DNA of 64,000 nucleotides from Brevundimonas terrae (GTDB lineage: Bacteria; Pseudomonadota; Alphaproteobacteria; Caulobacterales; Caulobacteraceae). Below the pieces are notes generated by a model. That model had not been told where the DNA came from. It ran no database searches and worked only from the letters and a program-made list of their open reading frames with translations. Position numbers and translations under genes: made by a program. Below are positions 16,777 to 25,561 of this stretch, piece by piece. The stretch's first letter is position 1. The number at the start of each line of letters is the position of its first letter. The DNA is taken from NCBI RefSeq assembly GCF_011761985.1, contig NZ_JAASQT010000002.1, forward strand, positions 1-64,000, written 5' to 3'.

Positions 16777-17850
16777 CTAGCGCGGCGTCAGAATGAAGTC
16801 TGTGACGGTCTGGAAGAACTGGCCTTCAGGCACGCGCGTCAAATGAGCGGGTGCTGGAGTATCCTCGATGAAATTTGTGGGATAAGCGTGCTCGTAAACG
16901 CGGACAGTTACAGAGGGCAGGGGCTCATAGGCCGTGGCAGCTTCTACGACGGGTGCCTCGTTGACCTCGTTGATGATCACCAGCATCGGAGCGGCAGCAT
17001 TCGCTAGCGCTTCACTCCGGTTAAATCTATTCGACTGGATGTTGTGACGTTGCATCTCTGCGGGATAGATGTCCCGTATATCCGGGTCGTTGACCTCAAT
17101 AATTCGACCGTCAGCATTGGCCTCCAACACCTCGCGGTGTTGCTTCATCACTGTCCTTTCACGCGTTATAGCGGCTTGAAATTCGGGATCGGTCGTCGCG
17201 TTTTTTTCGATTTCTTCGATTTCCGCGATCGTCTTTTTGATTTCAGGATTGGTCTCCCAATCCGGATGCTCTCTCTTGAGGGCTTCGATGAAGCCGTTCA
17301 TAAATTCATCTATTGTGGCCCCCACCGTCCCTTCCAATGGGCCAGGCATTGCGGTGAGGCTGTAGATGTCCCGCTCCAATGGCGTTTACAGGGTCGGTGC
17401 CACGACGATCATCCCGCATATCTTGTCGCTGGATTGCGCGATGGCATGACTGATGAGAGTGCTTTTCGTTGTAGAGAACAGCCAGACACATGGTGTGCCG
17501 ACACGCTCGGCAATATGCGAAGCCCATTCCACGCCGTCGCTACGGTTCAAGTCATAATCAGGCATGGTGGCTGAGTCTTTGTCGCCCAAACGACTGCGAG
17601 GAAGGTATCGAATGGAAGCTACGCCCAGCCGACTGAACTCTTCGGCCATAGAGATCCTATCTGACGCCACATAATCGTAGGCCCAGAAGCCGTCCGCGTC
17701 GGTTTCGTCCCACTCAGGTACGAACAAAACCGCCGCCTTTGTCGGCCCTTCAGGCGTGACCAGTGTTCCTACCAGTGGAGCAGGCTCCGCAGGCAGCGTG
17801 ATTTCGGTCGAGACGGGCGAGGCTATGAGGGCGGCGAGCAGGGCTAACAT
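16777..17850 (-). pseudogene. Alpha/beta hydrolase paralogue interrupted by an in-frame TAA
   Basis: One continuous reading frame from ATG 17850 to 16777 is broken only by TAA at 17388-17386. The N-terminal part (signal peptide MLALLAALIASPVS, then a hydrolase-like GTLVTPEG...VLFVPE) and the C-terminal part (PMLVIINEVNE... to FILTPR) align in order with the intact hydrolase at 20067-21026. The nucleophile elbow GHSEG of the intact copy is STTKS here, and the late catalytic His region (VNHVL) reads PTNFI, so the catalytic residues are lost as well. It is best read as a decaying duplicate, though two separate proteins or a pseudo-enzyme with read-through cannot be excluded. Confidence 0.75.
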
Positions 17851-17967
17851 GGAACATTGTTATGTTCATTTTTGTCGGGCCGTCCATAGGGCCACAGCAA
17901 ATGAAGCCTATCAGTGGGTTGGCGCGTCCGTGGGCTAAGGCGTCGCCTCATTATCTGGGGCGTATGC

Positions 17968-18747
17968 TTACCCCGCGCGGCGCGTCTCGTTCATGTAGCG
18001 GGCAGGGGATTGGCCCAGCAGTTTTCGGAACATAGTGATGAAGGCGCTGACCGAGTCATAGCCGAGATTATCGGCCACGTTCTGCACCGAAGCCCCTTCG
18101 GAAAGCTGGCGCAGGGCGATGATGACCTGAAGCTGCTGGCGCCAGCGGCCAAAACTCATGGCGGTCTGGCGGGTCACAAGGCGCGAGAGGGATCGCTCGC
18201 TCATGGCCACGCGGCTGGCCCATTGCGCCAACGACAGACGCTCGCCGGGATTTTCGATCAGGGCATTGGCGATAAAGCGCAGCGCCGGATCATCGGGAAT
18301 GGGCAGGTGCAGATCGTTGACCTGTTGCAGACGCAACTCCTCCAGCAAAACCTGAGCGATACGGTCCAGATGGTCGCCGCTGCGGTAAAGGGCGGTCGGA
18401 TTTTCGGCCAGACGACAGATCAGTTCGATCACCAGCGGCGACAGGTTCAGACAGGCGCAATGTTCGGGCAGTCCGGCAATTTCGGGCGCAACAAACAGCA
18501 CCACAACACGGCCATTGCGGGTGACTTCATTACTGTGCCTGACATAGCCGGGCACCCACACCCCGCTACCGGCGGGCACCATCCACAGGCCCTTTTCCGT
18601 GCGACAGATCACCCCGCCGCTGAGGGCCACCACCAACTGGCCCCTGTTGTGGTTGTGCATCGGGGCTTCGCGCGTGTGCTCGGCGGCGTCCAGATTGAGG
18701 GCGCAGACCGGCACGTCGATGGCATCGGGATCAAAGCACTGCATCAT
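17968..18747 (-). CDS. nimR: AraC-family regulator, NimR-like
   Basis: A 259-residue AraC/XylS-type regulator with an N-terminal cupin sensor (MHNHNRGQLVVALSGGVICRT and MVPAGSGVWVPGYVRHSNE) and a C-terminal double HTH (LSLAQWASRVAMSERSLSRLV and ASVQNVADNLGYDSVSAFITMFRKLLGQSPARY). It is transcribed divergently from a CynX/NimT-type transporter. The same gene pair in E. coli (nimR/nimT, formerly yeaM/yeaN) controls export of 2-nitroimidazole. The ligand here is unknown. ATGs at 18747 and 18744 are both possible starts. Confidence 0.87.
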   Translation of the reverse strand: MMQCFDPDAIDVPVCALNLDAAEHTREAPMHNHNRGQLVVALSGGVICRTEKGLWMVPAGSGVWVPGYVRHSNEVTRNGRVVVLFVAPEIAGLPEHCACLNLSPLVIELICRLAENPTALYRSGDHLDRIAQVLLEELRLQQVNDLHLPIPDDPALRFIANALIENPGERLSLAQWASRVAMSERSLSRLVTRQTAMSFGRWRQQLQVIIALRQLSEGASVQNVADNLGYDSVSAFITMFRKLLGQSPARYMNETRRAG

Positions 18748-18759
18748 CAAGATTGGCCA

Positions 18760-18792
18760 GATTTAGAAATAGAGTGTCTAGATAGCTAAATC
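18760..18792. promoter_or_regulatory. Inverted repeat in the nimR-nimT intergenic region
   Basis: GATTTAG (18760-18766) and CTAAATC (18786-18792) form perfect 7-bp arms around an AT-rich centre that holds TCTAGA. It lies 13 bp from the nimR start within the 113-bp divergent promoter region. It is a candidate binding site for the AraC-type regulator. Confidence 0.5.
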
Positions 18793-18860
18793 CGGCGCAT
18801 TTTCCCATTGCTATATGCACGATACTGCCGGTCCTCCCCCTGTCCGAGTGAAATCCTGAC

Positions 18861-20051
18861 ATGCCCAAGTCCGCATCCGCGCGACACACGACGCTTTTCT
18901 CCCTGCTGGCTCTGGCGGGTATCCTGCTGTTTGCGGCCAATCTGCGTGGCCCCTTTACGGCGGCGGGCGCGGTGCTGGAGGTCATTCAGGCCTCCTTGCA
19001 CATCGGGGCGGGACAGGCGGGCCTGCTGCTGACCCTGCCGGTGCTGGCCTTCTGTGTCATCTCGCCTTTTGCGGCCCCGCTGGCACGCCTTTACGGGCTG
19101 GAGCGGGTGCTGTTCGGGGCGCTGCTGATCATGATCGCAGGCATTGCCATACGGTCCACGGGCTCGGTGTGGATGCTCTATACGGGGACAATCATACTGG
19201 GGGGCGGGATTGCTCTGGGCAATACACTGGTGCCCAGCCTTCTCAAGCGTGACTATCCCAACAGCTTTGCCCGCCTGACGGGGGTCTATGCCATCACCAT
19301 GGGGCTGGGCGCAGCGGCGGCCTCGACCATTATTGTGCCCCTGACGCTGGCCTTTGACTGGCAGGTGTCTCTGGGCAGCTTCATCCTGTTACCGGTGATC
19401 AGTGCTCTGGTCTGGTGGCCGCGACTGAAAAATAACGCGGCACCCGAAGAAGCGGCCGAGGAGTCGGTTGCCGCGGCCCCGATGTGGCGCTCGCCTGTCG
19501 CGTGGCAGGTGACGCTGTTCTTCGGCTGCACCTCATTCAACTATTATGCCTTCACCGCCTGGCTGCCTTCCATTCTGGTCAGTCAGGGCTATTCGCAGGT
19601 CGAGGCCGGAAATATGCACGGCCTTCTGCAACTGTGCACCGCTGTACCGGGCTTGCTGCTGCCGCTGCTGATTGCCAAGGCCAAGGACCAAAGGGCGATT
19701 GCCGCAGGTCTGGCCCTGTCCGGCTTTAGCGGCGTGGTCGGGCTATATCTGTTGCCCGCCTATGCCGTGGTCTGGGTGATGATCTTTGGCATCGGCATGG
19801 GCGGGGCCTTCATCATGGCCCTGATGTTCATCGGTCTGAGAACGCGCCATTCCCGACAGACCGCGCGTCTGTCAGGCATGACCCAGTCCTTCGGCTATAT
19901 GATCTCCGCCTGCGGTCCGGTCACGGTCGGACTGGCGCACGACCTGACCGGCGCATGGCTGGTGCCGTTCATCCTGTGCGGCACCCTGTGCCTGATCGTG
20001 GCCACGCTGGGCCTTGGTGCAGGCCGCGCCCGTTATGTGGATGAGGGCTGA
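18861..20051 (+). CDS. nimT: MFS transporter, CynX/NimT family
   Basis: A 396-residue major-facilitator protein with 12 predicted membrane segments. The N-terminal LFAANLRGPFTAAGAVL and LTGVYAITMGLGAA stretches are typical of the CynX/NimT group. The divergent nimR-like regulator supports assignment as a NimT-type efflux pump, which in E. coli exports 2-nitroimidazole. Transport substrates of alphaproteobacterial members are not known. It starts 113 bp from the regulator's start. Confidence 0.87.
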   Translation: MPKSASARHTTLFSLLALAGILLFAANLRGPFTAAGAVLEVIQASLHIGAGQAGLLLTLPVLAFCVISPFAAPLARLYGLERVLFGALLIMIAGIAIRSTGSVWMLYTGTIILGGGIALGNTLVPSLLKRDYPNSFARLTGVYAITMGLGAAAASTIIVPLTLAFDWQVSLGSFILLPVISALVWWPRLKNNAAPEEAAEESVAAAPMWRSPVAWQVTLFFGCTSFNYYAFTAWLPSILVSQGYSQVEAGNMHGLLQLCTAVPGLLLPLLIAKAKDQRAIAAGLALSGFSGVVGLYLLPAYAVVWVMIFGIGMGGAFIMALMFIGLRTRHSRQTARLSGMTQSFGYMISACGPVTVGLAHDLTGAWLVPFILCGTLCLIVATLGLGAGRARYVDEG

Positions 20052-20066
20052 GGCCTCGCCTTCACC

Positions 20067-21026
20067 TTAAAGCGTGTTGTTCTTGATGAAGGCGGCGACA
20101 TCCGTAACCACCTGCGGATCGATCTTCGCCTCCGGATCGGCATAGGTGGCAAGGTTGGCACTGCGTTCCGCAGGGGCTTGCGTCAGGACGTGGTTGACGC
20201 CCTGCCACAGCTTCATCTGGGCGTTGGGCTGGGCCAGCGACAGGGCTTCGGCATCGGCTACACTGGTTTGCAGGTCGGTGGTGCCTTGGCCGATGAAGAT
20301 CGGACCCAGATCGTCATGGGCCAGCTTGGCCGGATCGCGCGAAATCCACGAAATCATATAGGGCTGAACCGACGGACGTAGCAGGCTGTGCAGCATGGGC
20401 GACGGATTGGGGATGGTGCGTCCGGCCTCAAGTTCGGCAATGCCGTCAAAGAGCTGGGTTCTGTACGGCTCGGGTGTTTGGGCCAGTTGTTCGCGCAGAA
20501 CCACACCCGCCGGACGGCCCGCACCCGAGAGCAGAACCAGACCGCAGATATTTCTATCGGTATTGCTGGCCGCTGACTGGGCCACCAGTGCGCCTTCGGA
20601 ATGGCCGATCAGCCAGACACAGGACACATCCAGTTGCTGCACCGTATGGGCGGCCCATGCGCGGGCATCGTCGATATAGGTGTCAAAGCGCAGGTCTTCT
20701 TCGCGGCTGGCTGCCGCCACGCTACGGGCAATGCCGCGCTTGTCGATGCGGACCGTGGCGATGCCCTGTGCCGCCAGCCCCTCGGCCAGTTGTTTCAGGC
20801 TGGCATTCTTGACGCCCAGCGGGTTGTTGCCGTCGCCATCGGTCGGGCCGGAACCGGGGATGATAACGGCGGCGGCCTCTAACGCGCCTTCAGGCCGCAA
20901 CAGGGTGCCGTAAAGGGCGGACGGTTGCGCCGCCATTTCCACCTGTGACGATACCGGCTCGGCCATAGCGGGCAGGGCGAACATCAGGCCCATCTGGGCG
21001 GCGATCAGTGTCGGGGTCAGTTTCAC
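20067..21026 (-). CDS. Exported alpha/beta hydrolase
   Basis: A 319-residue exported alpha/beta hydrolase beginning at a GTG with GGAG 7-8 nt upstream. Signal peptide LIAAQMGLMFALPAMAE. Fold landmarks are the oxyanion region VIIPGSGPTDGDGNNP, strand-helix GIATVRIDKRGIARS, the nucleophile elbow IGHSEGAL (Ser), the acid in IGQGTTDLQTSV, and the His in GVNHVLTQ. It is probably a periplasmic esterase or peptidase-like enzyme. It has a decayed paralogue at 16777-17850. Confidence 0.88.
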   Translation of the reverse strand: MKLTPTLIAAQMGLMFALPAMAEPVSSQVEMAAQPSALYGTLLRPEGALEAAAVIIPGSGPTDGDGNNPLGVKNASLKQLAEGLAAQGIATVRIDKRGIARSVAAASREEDLRFDTYIDDARAWAAHTVQQLDVSCVWLIGHSEGALVAQSAASNTDRNICGLVLLSGAGRPAGVVLREQLAQTPEPYRTQLFDGIAELEAGRTIPNPSPMLHSLLRPSVQPYMISWISRDPAKLAHDDLGPIFIGQGTTDLQTSVADAEALSLAQPNAQMKLWQGVNHVLTQAPAERSANLATYADPEAKIDPQVVTDVAAFIKNNTL

Positions 21027-21053
21027 AGTTTATCTCCACTCAGAAGGTTTGGG

Positions 21054-21092
21054 CTTAGAAGGCCAAATCTTAGAAGGCCAAATCTTAGAAGG
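21054..21092. repeat. 15-bp tandem repeat at the sdpI 3' end
   Basis: The unit CTTAGAAGGCCAAAT occurs twice in tandem, followed by a partial third copy CTTAGAAGG (starts at 21054, 21069 and 21084). The third copy contains the sdpI stop codon (21087-21085), so the array arose by duplicating the end of that gene. Confidence 0.8.
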
Positions 21093-21762
21093 ATTGCGCT
21101 TCAGGATCGTTCTTCCACACGCGCCAGCTCTCATAGGCGCTGAAGATGGCCATCAGCACGACCGCAACGGTCAGGGCGATAAGGCCAAAGGGCTGGGGCG
21201 ACAAAGGACTGGCGATCAGGCCGACAAGGCCGGTCCAGAACATCAGCCGCCCCGCCAAGCGGTTGGACTTGTCCCATGCCAGACGCGACTTGAACGCCCA
21301 CGGGGTGCGTACGCCGATAAAGGCATTGGGACCGACGCGGCCCAGAATGGCCCCCACCGTCAGAAACACCGCGCCCATAAAGGCCATGGCACCGCTCAGG
21401 GACGTCATGCCCGATGCGGCCGACGGCCCAAGGCTGGACCAGCTTATAAAGGCGGCGACGGCGGCCATGATGGCCACGGTGACGTATTGCCCGCTGCGCA
21501 AAGCCTTCTGGCGCACAGGATCAGGCGTGCTGTCGGCCTGTTTTCCGGTCAAAAAGCCGACGATCAGGTTCAGAACCGACATCCCCGCCAGCACAGCCGC
21601 CAGTTCATAGCGCGTGCCATAACGGTCAACCTGACCCGAGGCATCGAAATGCATGGGGATCGGACCTGTCGGACCATGCAGGGCCACCCAGATGGCACCG
21701 GCCAGAATAAGGGCGCTGACAATAAAACCGAACACATGGGCGGGATGCAGTTTGGGGTTCAC
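21085..21762 (-). CDS. sdpI: SdpI-family membrane protein
   Basis: A 225-residue protein with about six membrane segments. The N-terminal DUF1648 pattern (IPMHFDASGQVDRYGTR) is followed by the SdpI core (FIGVRTPWAFKSRLAWDKSNRLAGRLMFWTG). In Bacillus subtilis SdpI gives immunity to the SdpC toxin and signals to SdpR; no sdpC-like gene is seen here. The GTG start overlaps the stop of the upstream sdpR-like gene (GTGA), which sets the start and implies coupled translation. Confidence 0.88.
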   Translation of the reverse strand: MNPKLHPAHVFGFIVSALILAGAIWVALHGPTGPIPMHFDASGQVDRYGTRYELAAVLAGMSVLNLIVGFLTGKQADSTPDPVRQKALRSGQYVTVAIMAAVAAFISWSSLGPSAASGMTSLSGAMAFMGAVFLTVGAILGRVGPNAFIGVRTPWAFKSRLAWDKSNRLAGRLMFWTGLVGLIASPLSPQPFGLIALTVAVVLMAIFSAYESWRVWKNDPEAQSF

Positions 21763-22043
21763 TTGTCGTCCTCTGGCGTGCGGCTTCCTGTTCCGGTCAG
21801 GTCCATCAAAAAGGCCATGGCCTCCTCGACGGCAGATATTTCGAGACGATAACGCACCGACTGGCCGTGCTTTTCTGTCGAAACCAGCTCGGAGTCTTTG
21901 AGCGCATTCAGGTGGCCGGTAATGGTTGGCCAACTCATGTCAAAGGCGGCGGCGATCTCGCCAGACCCCATCGGACCCTGCCTCAGCATGGCGATGATGC
22001 GACGACGCACCGGATGGGACAGGGCTTTGAACAGGTTGTTCAT
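21759..22043 (-). CDS. sdpR: ArsR-type autorepressor, SdpR family
   Basis: A 94-residue winged-helix regulator: FKALSHPVRRRIIAMLRQGPMGSGEIAAAFDMSWPTITGHLNALKDSELV is the ArsR helix-turn-helix, followed by the wing HGQSVRYRL. It lacks metal-binding cysteines, as expected for the SdpR subgroup, which is relieved by sequestration at the membrane by SdpI. It is first in a two-gene operon with sdpI and probably binds the palindromes at 22054-22074. Confidence 0.9.
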   Translation of the reverse strand: MNNLFKALSHPVRRRIIAMLRQGPMGSGEIAAAFDMSWPTITGHLNALKDSELVSTEKHGQSVRYRLEISAVEEAMAFLMDLTGTGSRTPEDDK

Positions 22044-22053
22044 AAGCCAATAC

Positions 22054-22074
22054 CCTAATTAGGAAATATCCTAA
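22054..22074 (-). promoter_or_regulatory. Palindromic operator upstream of sdpRI
   Basis: CCTAATTAGG (22054-22063) is a perfect palindrome overlapping a second dyad, TTAGGA-aata-TCCTAA (22059-22074). They lie 11-31 bp upstream of the sdpR start and are likely the autorepression site. Confidence 0.6.
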
Positions 22075-22108
22075 GTAAAGTGAAATATCGGTAATCGAGA
22101 CCCTCGCC

Positions 22109-22140
22109 CCGTCATCCTCCGGCCAAGCCAGCGCATGACG
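22109..22140. repeat. Minimal copy of the foldback intergenic repeat
   Basis: CCGTCATCCTCCGGCCAAGCC, followed by GCGCATGACG, keeps only the terminal CGTCAT/ATGACG parts of the longer elements at 3938, 41681 and 46989. It lies between the divergent sdpR and SDR genes. Confidence 0.55.
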
Positions 22141-22205
22141 GCGAAGGCTGGCGGTTATCAGGCCAAAGTCCTAGACGAACATCACAGGTAGTGAGGAAAC
22201 GCCCC

Positions 22206-22964
22206 ATGCAGATTTCAGATCAGATTGTTCTCGTCACCGGCGGTGCGCGTGGGGTGGGTGCGGCAACCGTCCGCGCCTTTGCCAATGAGGGTGCCCGCGT
22301 CATCATCAACTGGCGGGCCAGCGCCGATGCGGCACAGGCTCTGGCGGCTGAACTGGGCGATCGCGTCATCGCCCTACAGGCCGATGTGACCGACCGCGCC
22401 AGCGTCGAGGCCATGCTGGCCACCGCCCACAGCCATTTTGGTGCGCCGGTCACCACGGTGGTCAACAACGCGCTGGACTACAGCTTTAACGGCGATGCCC
22501 GCTCCCAGATGGAAACCATCGGCTGGGACGAGTTCGCCAGCCAGTTCGAAACCGTCATCCACGGCGCGCTGAATGTCATTCAGGCCGCCACCCCCGCCAT
22601 GAAGACGCAGGGCTTTGGCCGCGTCATCAATATCGGCACGAACCTGGTGCAAAACCCTGTCGTGCCCTACCACGACTACACGGCAGCGAAGGCCGCGCTC
22701 ATGAGCCTGACCCGCACAGCGGCAGGCGACCTTGGCCCGCTGGGCGTTACGGTGAATATGGTCTCCGGTGGGCTTTTGCGCACGACCGATGCCAGTGCCG
22801 CCACCCCCGATGCCGTGTTCGACCTGATCGCCGGAATGACACCCCTTCGCAGCGTCACCACCCCGCAGGAATTCGCCGACGCCATCCTGTTCTTCGCCTC
22901 GCCGTGGAGCCGCGCCGTCACCGGCCAGAACCTCGTCGTCGATGGCGGTCTGGTACGCGACTGA
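22206..22964 (+). CDS. SDR-family oxidoreductase (FabG-like)
   Basis: A 252-residue classical short-chain dehydrogenase. The cofactor site TGGARGVG, VNNALDYS (NNA) and YTAAK (YxxxK) are present, with the C-terminal TGQNLVVDGG typical of FabG-like proteins. At the position of the catalytic Ser, 13 residues before the Tyr, there is Thr (NIGTNLVQ). The enzyme could still work with Thr but may be altered. The substrate is unknown. The ATG at 22206 has GTGAGGA upstream; a GTG at 22191 is less likely. Confidence 0.87.
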   Translation: MQISDQIVLVTGGARGVGAATVRAFANEGARVIINWRASADAAQALAAELGDRVIALQADVTDRASVEAMLATAHSHFGAPVTTVVNNALDYSFNGDARSQMETIGWDEFASQFETVIHGALNVIQAATPAMKTQGFGRVINIGTNLVQNPVVPYHDYTAAKAALMSLTRTAAGDLGPLGVTVNMVSGGLLRTTDASAATPDAVFDLIAGMTPLRSVTTPQEFADAILFFASPWSRAVTGQNLVVDGGLVRD

Positions 22965-23030
22965 TCAAGGTTTGCGGGAACGGCCTGTGCGCGGCTTCGT
23001 TCTTCTGTGACAGCAACAGGAGACAGTCAG

Positions 23031-23207
23031 ATGATCAAATGGGCTTTGATATTCGCGGTAATCGCCATTGTGGCAGGCATATTGGGCTTTGGCGGGATTG
23101 CCGGAGCGGCCGCTGGCATTGCCAAGTTTCTGGCCATTCTGGCGCTGATCGTCTTCCTGATTTTTCTGGTCCTCGGCTTTACCGTGGCCAAGAAGATCGT
23201 CGATTAA
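23031..23207 (+). CDS. DUF1328 small membrane protein
   Basis: A 58-residue protein with two membrane segments: [32 protein letters not shown] and [20 protein letters not shown]. This is the full layout of the DUF1328/YtjA family, which has been linked to envelope stress, though its function is unclear. A strong AGGAG precedes the ATG at 23031. A bidirectional terminator follows immediately. Confidence 0.9.
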   Translation: MIKWALIFAVIAIVAGILGFGGIAGAAAGIAKFLAILALIVFLIFLVLGFTVAKKIVD

Positions 23208-23210
23208 ACA

Positions 23211-23242
23211 AAAAAGCCCCGACCGGATGGTCGGGGCTTTTT
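23211..23242. terminator. Bidirectional Rho-independent terminator
   Basis: AAAAAGCCCCGACC-ggat-GGTCGGGGCTTTTT is a perfect 14-bp stem with A and T tracts on both sides. It serves the DUF1328 gene on the plus strand and the TM2-protein gene on the minus strand. Confidence 0.95.
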
Positions 23243-23261
23243 CTATTCGCTCACAGGCGGA

Positions 23262-23690
23262 CTACAGCACGCCCATGATGCGGCGTTTCTGGGATTCATA
23301 TTCGTCCGACGAGATAGCGCCGCTGTCGCGAAGGGCCGCATAGCGGGCCAGTTCGTCCACCGCCGACATTTTGGGGGCAGAGTTTGCTGACAACTGGTTG
23401 ATGAGCTGGTTGTTCTGCTGGGCGGCCATGCCGGGGATCAGGAAAATATCCACCAGCAGCCAGACACCCAGCGGGATCAGGAACAATAGGCCCAGACCCA
23501 AGGCCCAGACCGTCATCCATCCCAGAATAAACAGAACCAGCATCCCTACGGCTGAGCCGGTGCGACCCAGATAGAAGCGATGTGCGCCCAGACTGCCAAG
23601 GAAGAACCACAGAACATAGGCCAGCCCTGTAGACTTCTTGTTATTCTGGAAAGCCATCATGGCTTGCGTGTCGTGACTTAGATTGGACAT
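23262..23690 (-). CDS. TM2-domain protein with C-terminal SHOCT-like motif
   Basis: A 142-residue protein. The TM2 domain occupies residues 18-75 (KSTGLAYVLWFFLGSLGAHRFYLGR, then a second span), with the conserved G-x-HRFYLG turn. A short linker leads to a SHOCT-like end (VDELARYAALRDSGAISSDEYESQKRRIMG). SHOCT motifs are oligomerisation or targeting tags on many small proteins. The function is unknown. The start at 23690 has AAGGGGA upstream. Confidence 0.87.
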   Translation of the reverse strand: MSNLSHDTQAMMAFQNNKKSTGLAYVLWFFLGSLGAHRFYLGRTGSAVGMLVLFILGWMTVWALGLGLLFLIPLGVWLLVDIFLIPGMAAQQNNQLINQLSANSAPKMSAVDELARYAALRDSGAISSDEYESQKRRIMGVL

Positions 23691-23837
23691 CGGTGATGCC
23701 GTCCCCTTGAAACCCATTGGTTGTGCAGGGAATATCACTCTCATCCAAAGCTTAGCATTATGTTTGCAGCGCTGTTTTCCGAGCTAATGACGTAGCCACA
23801 GACAGAAGCCCGCTAAAGACGCGACGTCCGACCAGCC

Positions 23838-24191
23838 CTAGATCGAGAAGCTGACCCCGCAGCCACAGCTGGACGAGGCATTGGGGTTCTTGATCACAAA
23901 CTGCGCACCGGCCAGCTCGTCGACAAAGTCGATCACCGAGTCCTTAAGGAACGGCACCGAGACGGCGTCCACCAGTGCAGTCTGGCCTTCCAGCTCGATC
24001 TTCAGATCGTCCGCTTCGGCATTTTCGACCAGATCCATCAGGTACTGAAAGCCCGAACAACCGCCGCCCTCAACCGCGACGCGCAGCATCAACGCCTTGC
24101 CCTCGGCCTGTGACAGGGTCGCCAGACGGCGGGCCGCGCTTTGCGACAGAGAGATGCCTTCGGGGGTGCGGGCAGAGATCGAAAAGGACAC
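23838..24191 (-). CDS. erpA: Iron-sulfur cluster insertion protein ErpA
   Basis: A 117-residue A-type Fe-S carrier with the three conserved cysteines: GGGCSGFQY at about residue 45 and SSSCGCG at 108-110. LSQSAARRLATL and VDAVSVPFLKDSVIDFV are family blocks. It passes clusters to apoproteins, notably isoprenoid enzymes in E. coli (an ispH gene is at 45996). It is divergent from dgt across 96 bp. Confidence 0.93.
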   Translation of the reverse strand: MSFSISARTPEGISLSQSAARRLATLSQAEGKALMLRVAVEGGGCSGFQYLMDLVENAEADDLKIELEGQTALVDAVSVPFLKDSVIDFVDELAGAQFVIKNPNASSSCGCGVSFSI

Positions 24192-24287
24192 TTGTGGATA
24201 ATTCTGTGGATTGGACGGGTCTTACACGCTTCTATATGTGATGCCTTGGGCCATTAAGATAGGCCCGTAGTCTTCAAAGATGATGTC

Positions 24288-25478
24288 GTGATCCAGAACG
24301 AACGCGCTTCTTACGCCGAAAAGCACGAAAACAGCCTTGGTCGCCGGATCCCCGAGCCGCCCAGCCGTACCCGCACCCCCTTTGCGCGTGACCGCGACCG
24401 CATCATCCACGCCACGGCCTTCCGCCGTCTTAAGGAAAAGACGCAGGTCTTTGTGGCGCATGAGGGCGACACCTATCGCACGCGCCTGACCCATTCGCTG
24501 GAAGTCGCCCAGATTGCGCGTTCCTTGGCCCACGCCCTGCGCCTCGATGACGATCTGGCCGAGACGATTGCGCTGGCCCACGATCTGGGCCACCCGCCAT
24601 TCTCCCATGCGGGCGAGGACGAGCTGTCCGAACTGATGGCCGACTATGGCGGCTTTGACCACAACGTCCAAAGTTTCCGCGTCGTGACCGAGCTGGAACT
24701 CCGCTATCCGGCCTTTGCGGGCCTGAACCTGTCATGGGAAACGGTCGAGGGCGTGGTCAAGCATAACGGCCCCGTCCTGCATCATCTGGATGAGCCCGCA
24801 TGGGCCAAGGTGGCCGAGTATCACACGGGCGGGGCCATGAACTGGGACCTGCGCCTTGGCACCTTTGCCTCGCTGGAAGCCCAGTGCGCGGCCATTGCCG
24901 ACGACATCGCCTATAATAACCACGACGTCGATGACGGGGTTCAGGCCGGTCTGTTCACGCTGAACGATCTGGCCGAAATCCCTCTGATCGGTCCGGCCAT
25001 TGCGGCGGCGCGGGCGGATTATCCGAGCATCGACGACCGTATGCTGCGGCTCGAAGCCGTGCGCCGCATGATCGGGGTGATGGTGGACGATGTGCTGCAA
25101 GAGACCGAACACCGTCTGAAGTCGCACCGCATCGAAACCCCCGAAGATGTGCGCCTTGCCCCCGAAACCCTCGTCCAGTTCTCGGCGGGCATGATGCAGG
25201 AACTGTCGGTCCTGCGCCGCTTCCTGTTCGAGCGCATGTATCGCCATTACCGTGTGAACCGCACCCGCAGTCAGGCCCGTCGCGTTCTGGCGCAACTGTT
25301 CAATCTGGCCATGGCCGAGCCGGAGGTTCTGCCGCCCGAATGGCAAAAGGCGGCCATGACGCAGGACCGCACCGCCCGCGCCCGCGCCGTTTGCGATTAT
25401 ATCGCCGGTATGACCGACAGATATGCCATCGAAGTACACAGAAAGCTGTTCAGTCTCGACCTCGCCCTCGATCTATGA
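24288..25478 (+). CDS. dgt: Deoxyguanosinetriphosphate triphosphohydrolase-like protein
   Basis: A 396-residue HD-domain dNTP triphosphohydrolase. The metal-site motifs are [18 protein letters not shown] (first His), [16 protein letters not shown] (HD and following His), and [13 protein letters not shown] (late Asp). It hydrolyses dNTPs to nucleosides and triphosphate. The start is a GTG with little Shine-Dalgarno. In this order (erpA opposite dgt) it is common in alphaproteobacteria. Confidence 0.92.
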   Translation: MIQNERASYAEKHENSLGRRIPEPPSRTRTPFARDRDRIIHATAFRRLKEKTQVFVAHEGDTYRTRLTHSLEVAQIARSLAHALRLDDDLAETIALAHDLGHPPFSHAGEDELSELMADYGGFDHNVQSFRVVTELELRYPAFAGLNLSWETVEGVVKHNGPVLHHLDEPAWAKVAEYHTGGAMNWDLRLGTFASLEAQCAAIADDIAYNNHDVDDGVQAGLFTLNDLAEIPLIGPAIAAARADYPSIDDRMLRLEAVRRMIGVMVDDVLQETEHRLKSHRIETPEDVRLAPETLVQFSAGMMQELSVLRRFLFERMYRHYRVNRTRSQARRVLAQLFNLAMAEPEVLPPEWQKAAMTQDRTARARAVCDYIAGMTDRYAIEVHRKLFSLDLALDL

Positions 25479-25561
25479 TTCGAAAGAGGCGGGTGGGAAC
25501 GATAAAATGACTGTGGCCCCGTACCGATTCGCGGGGTTGTACCCGAGCTAAAGGCGCGACC

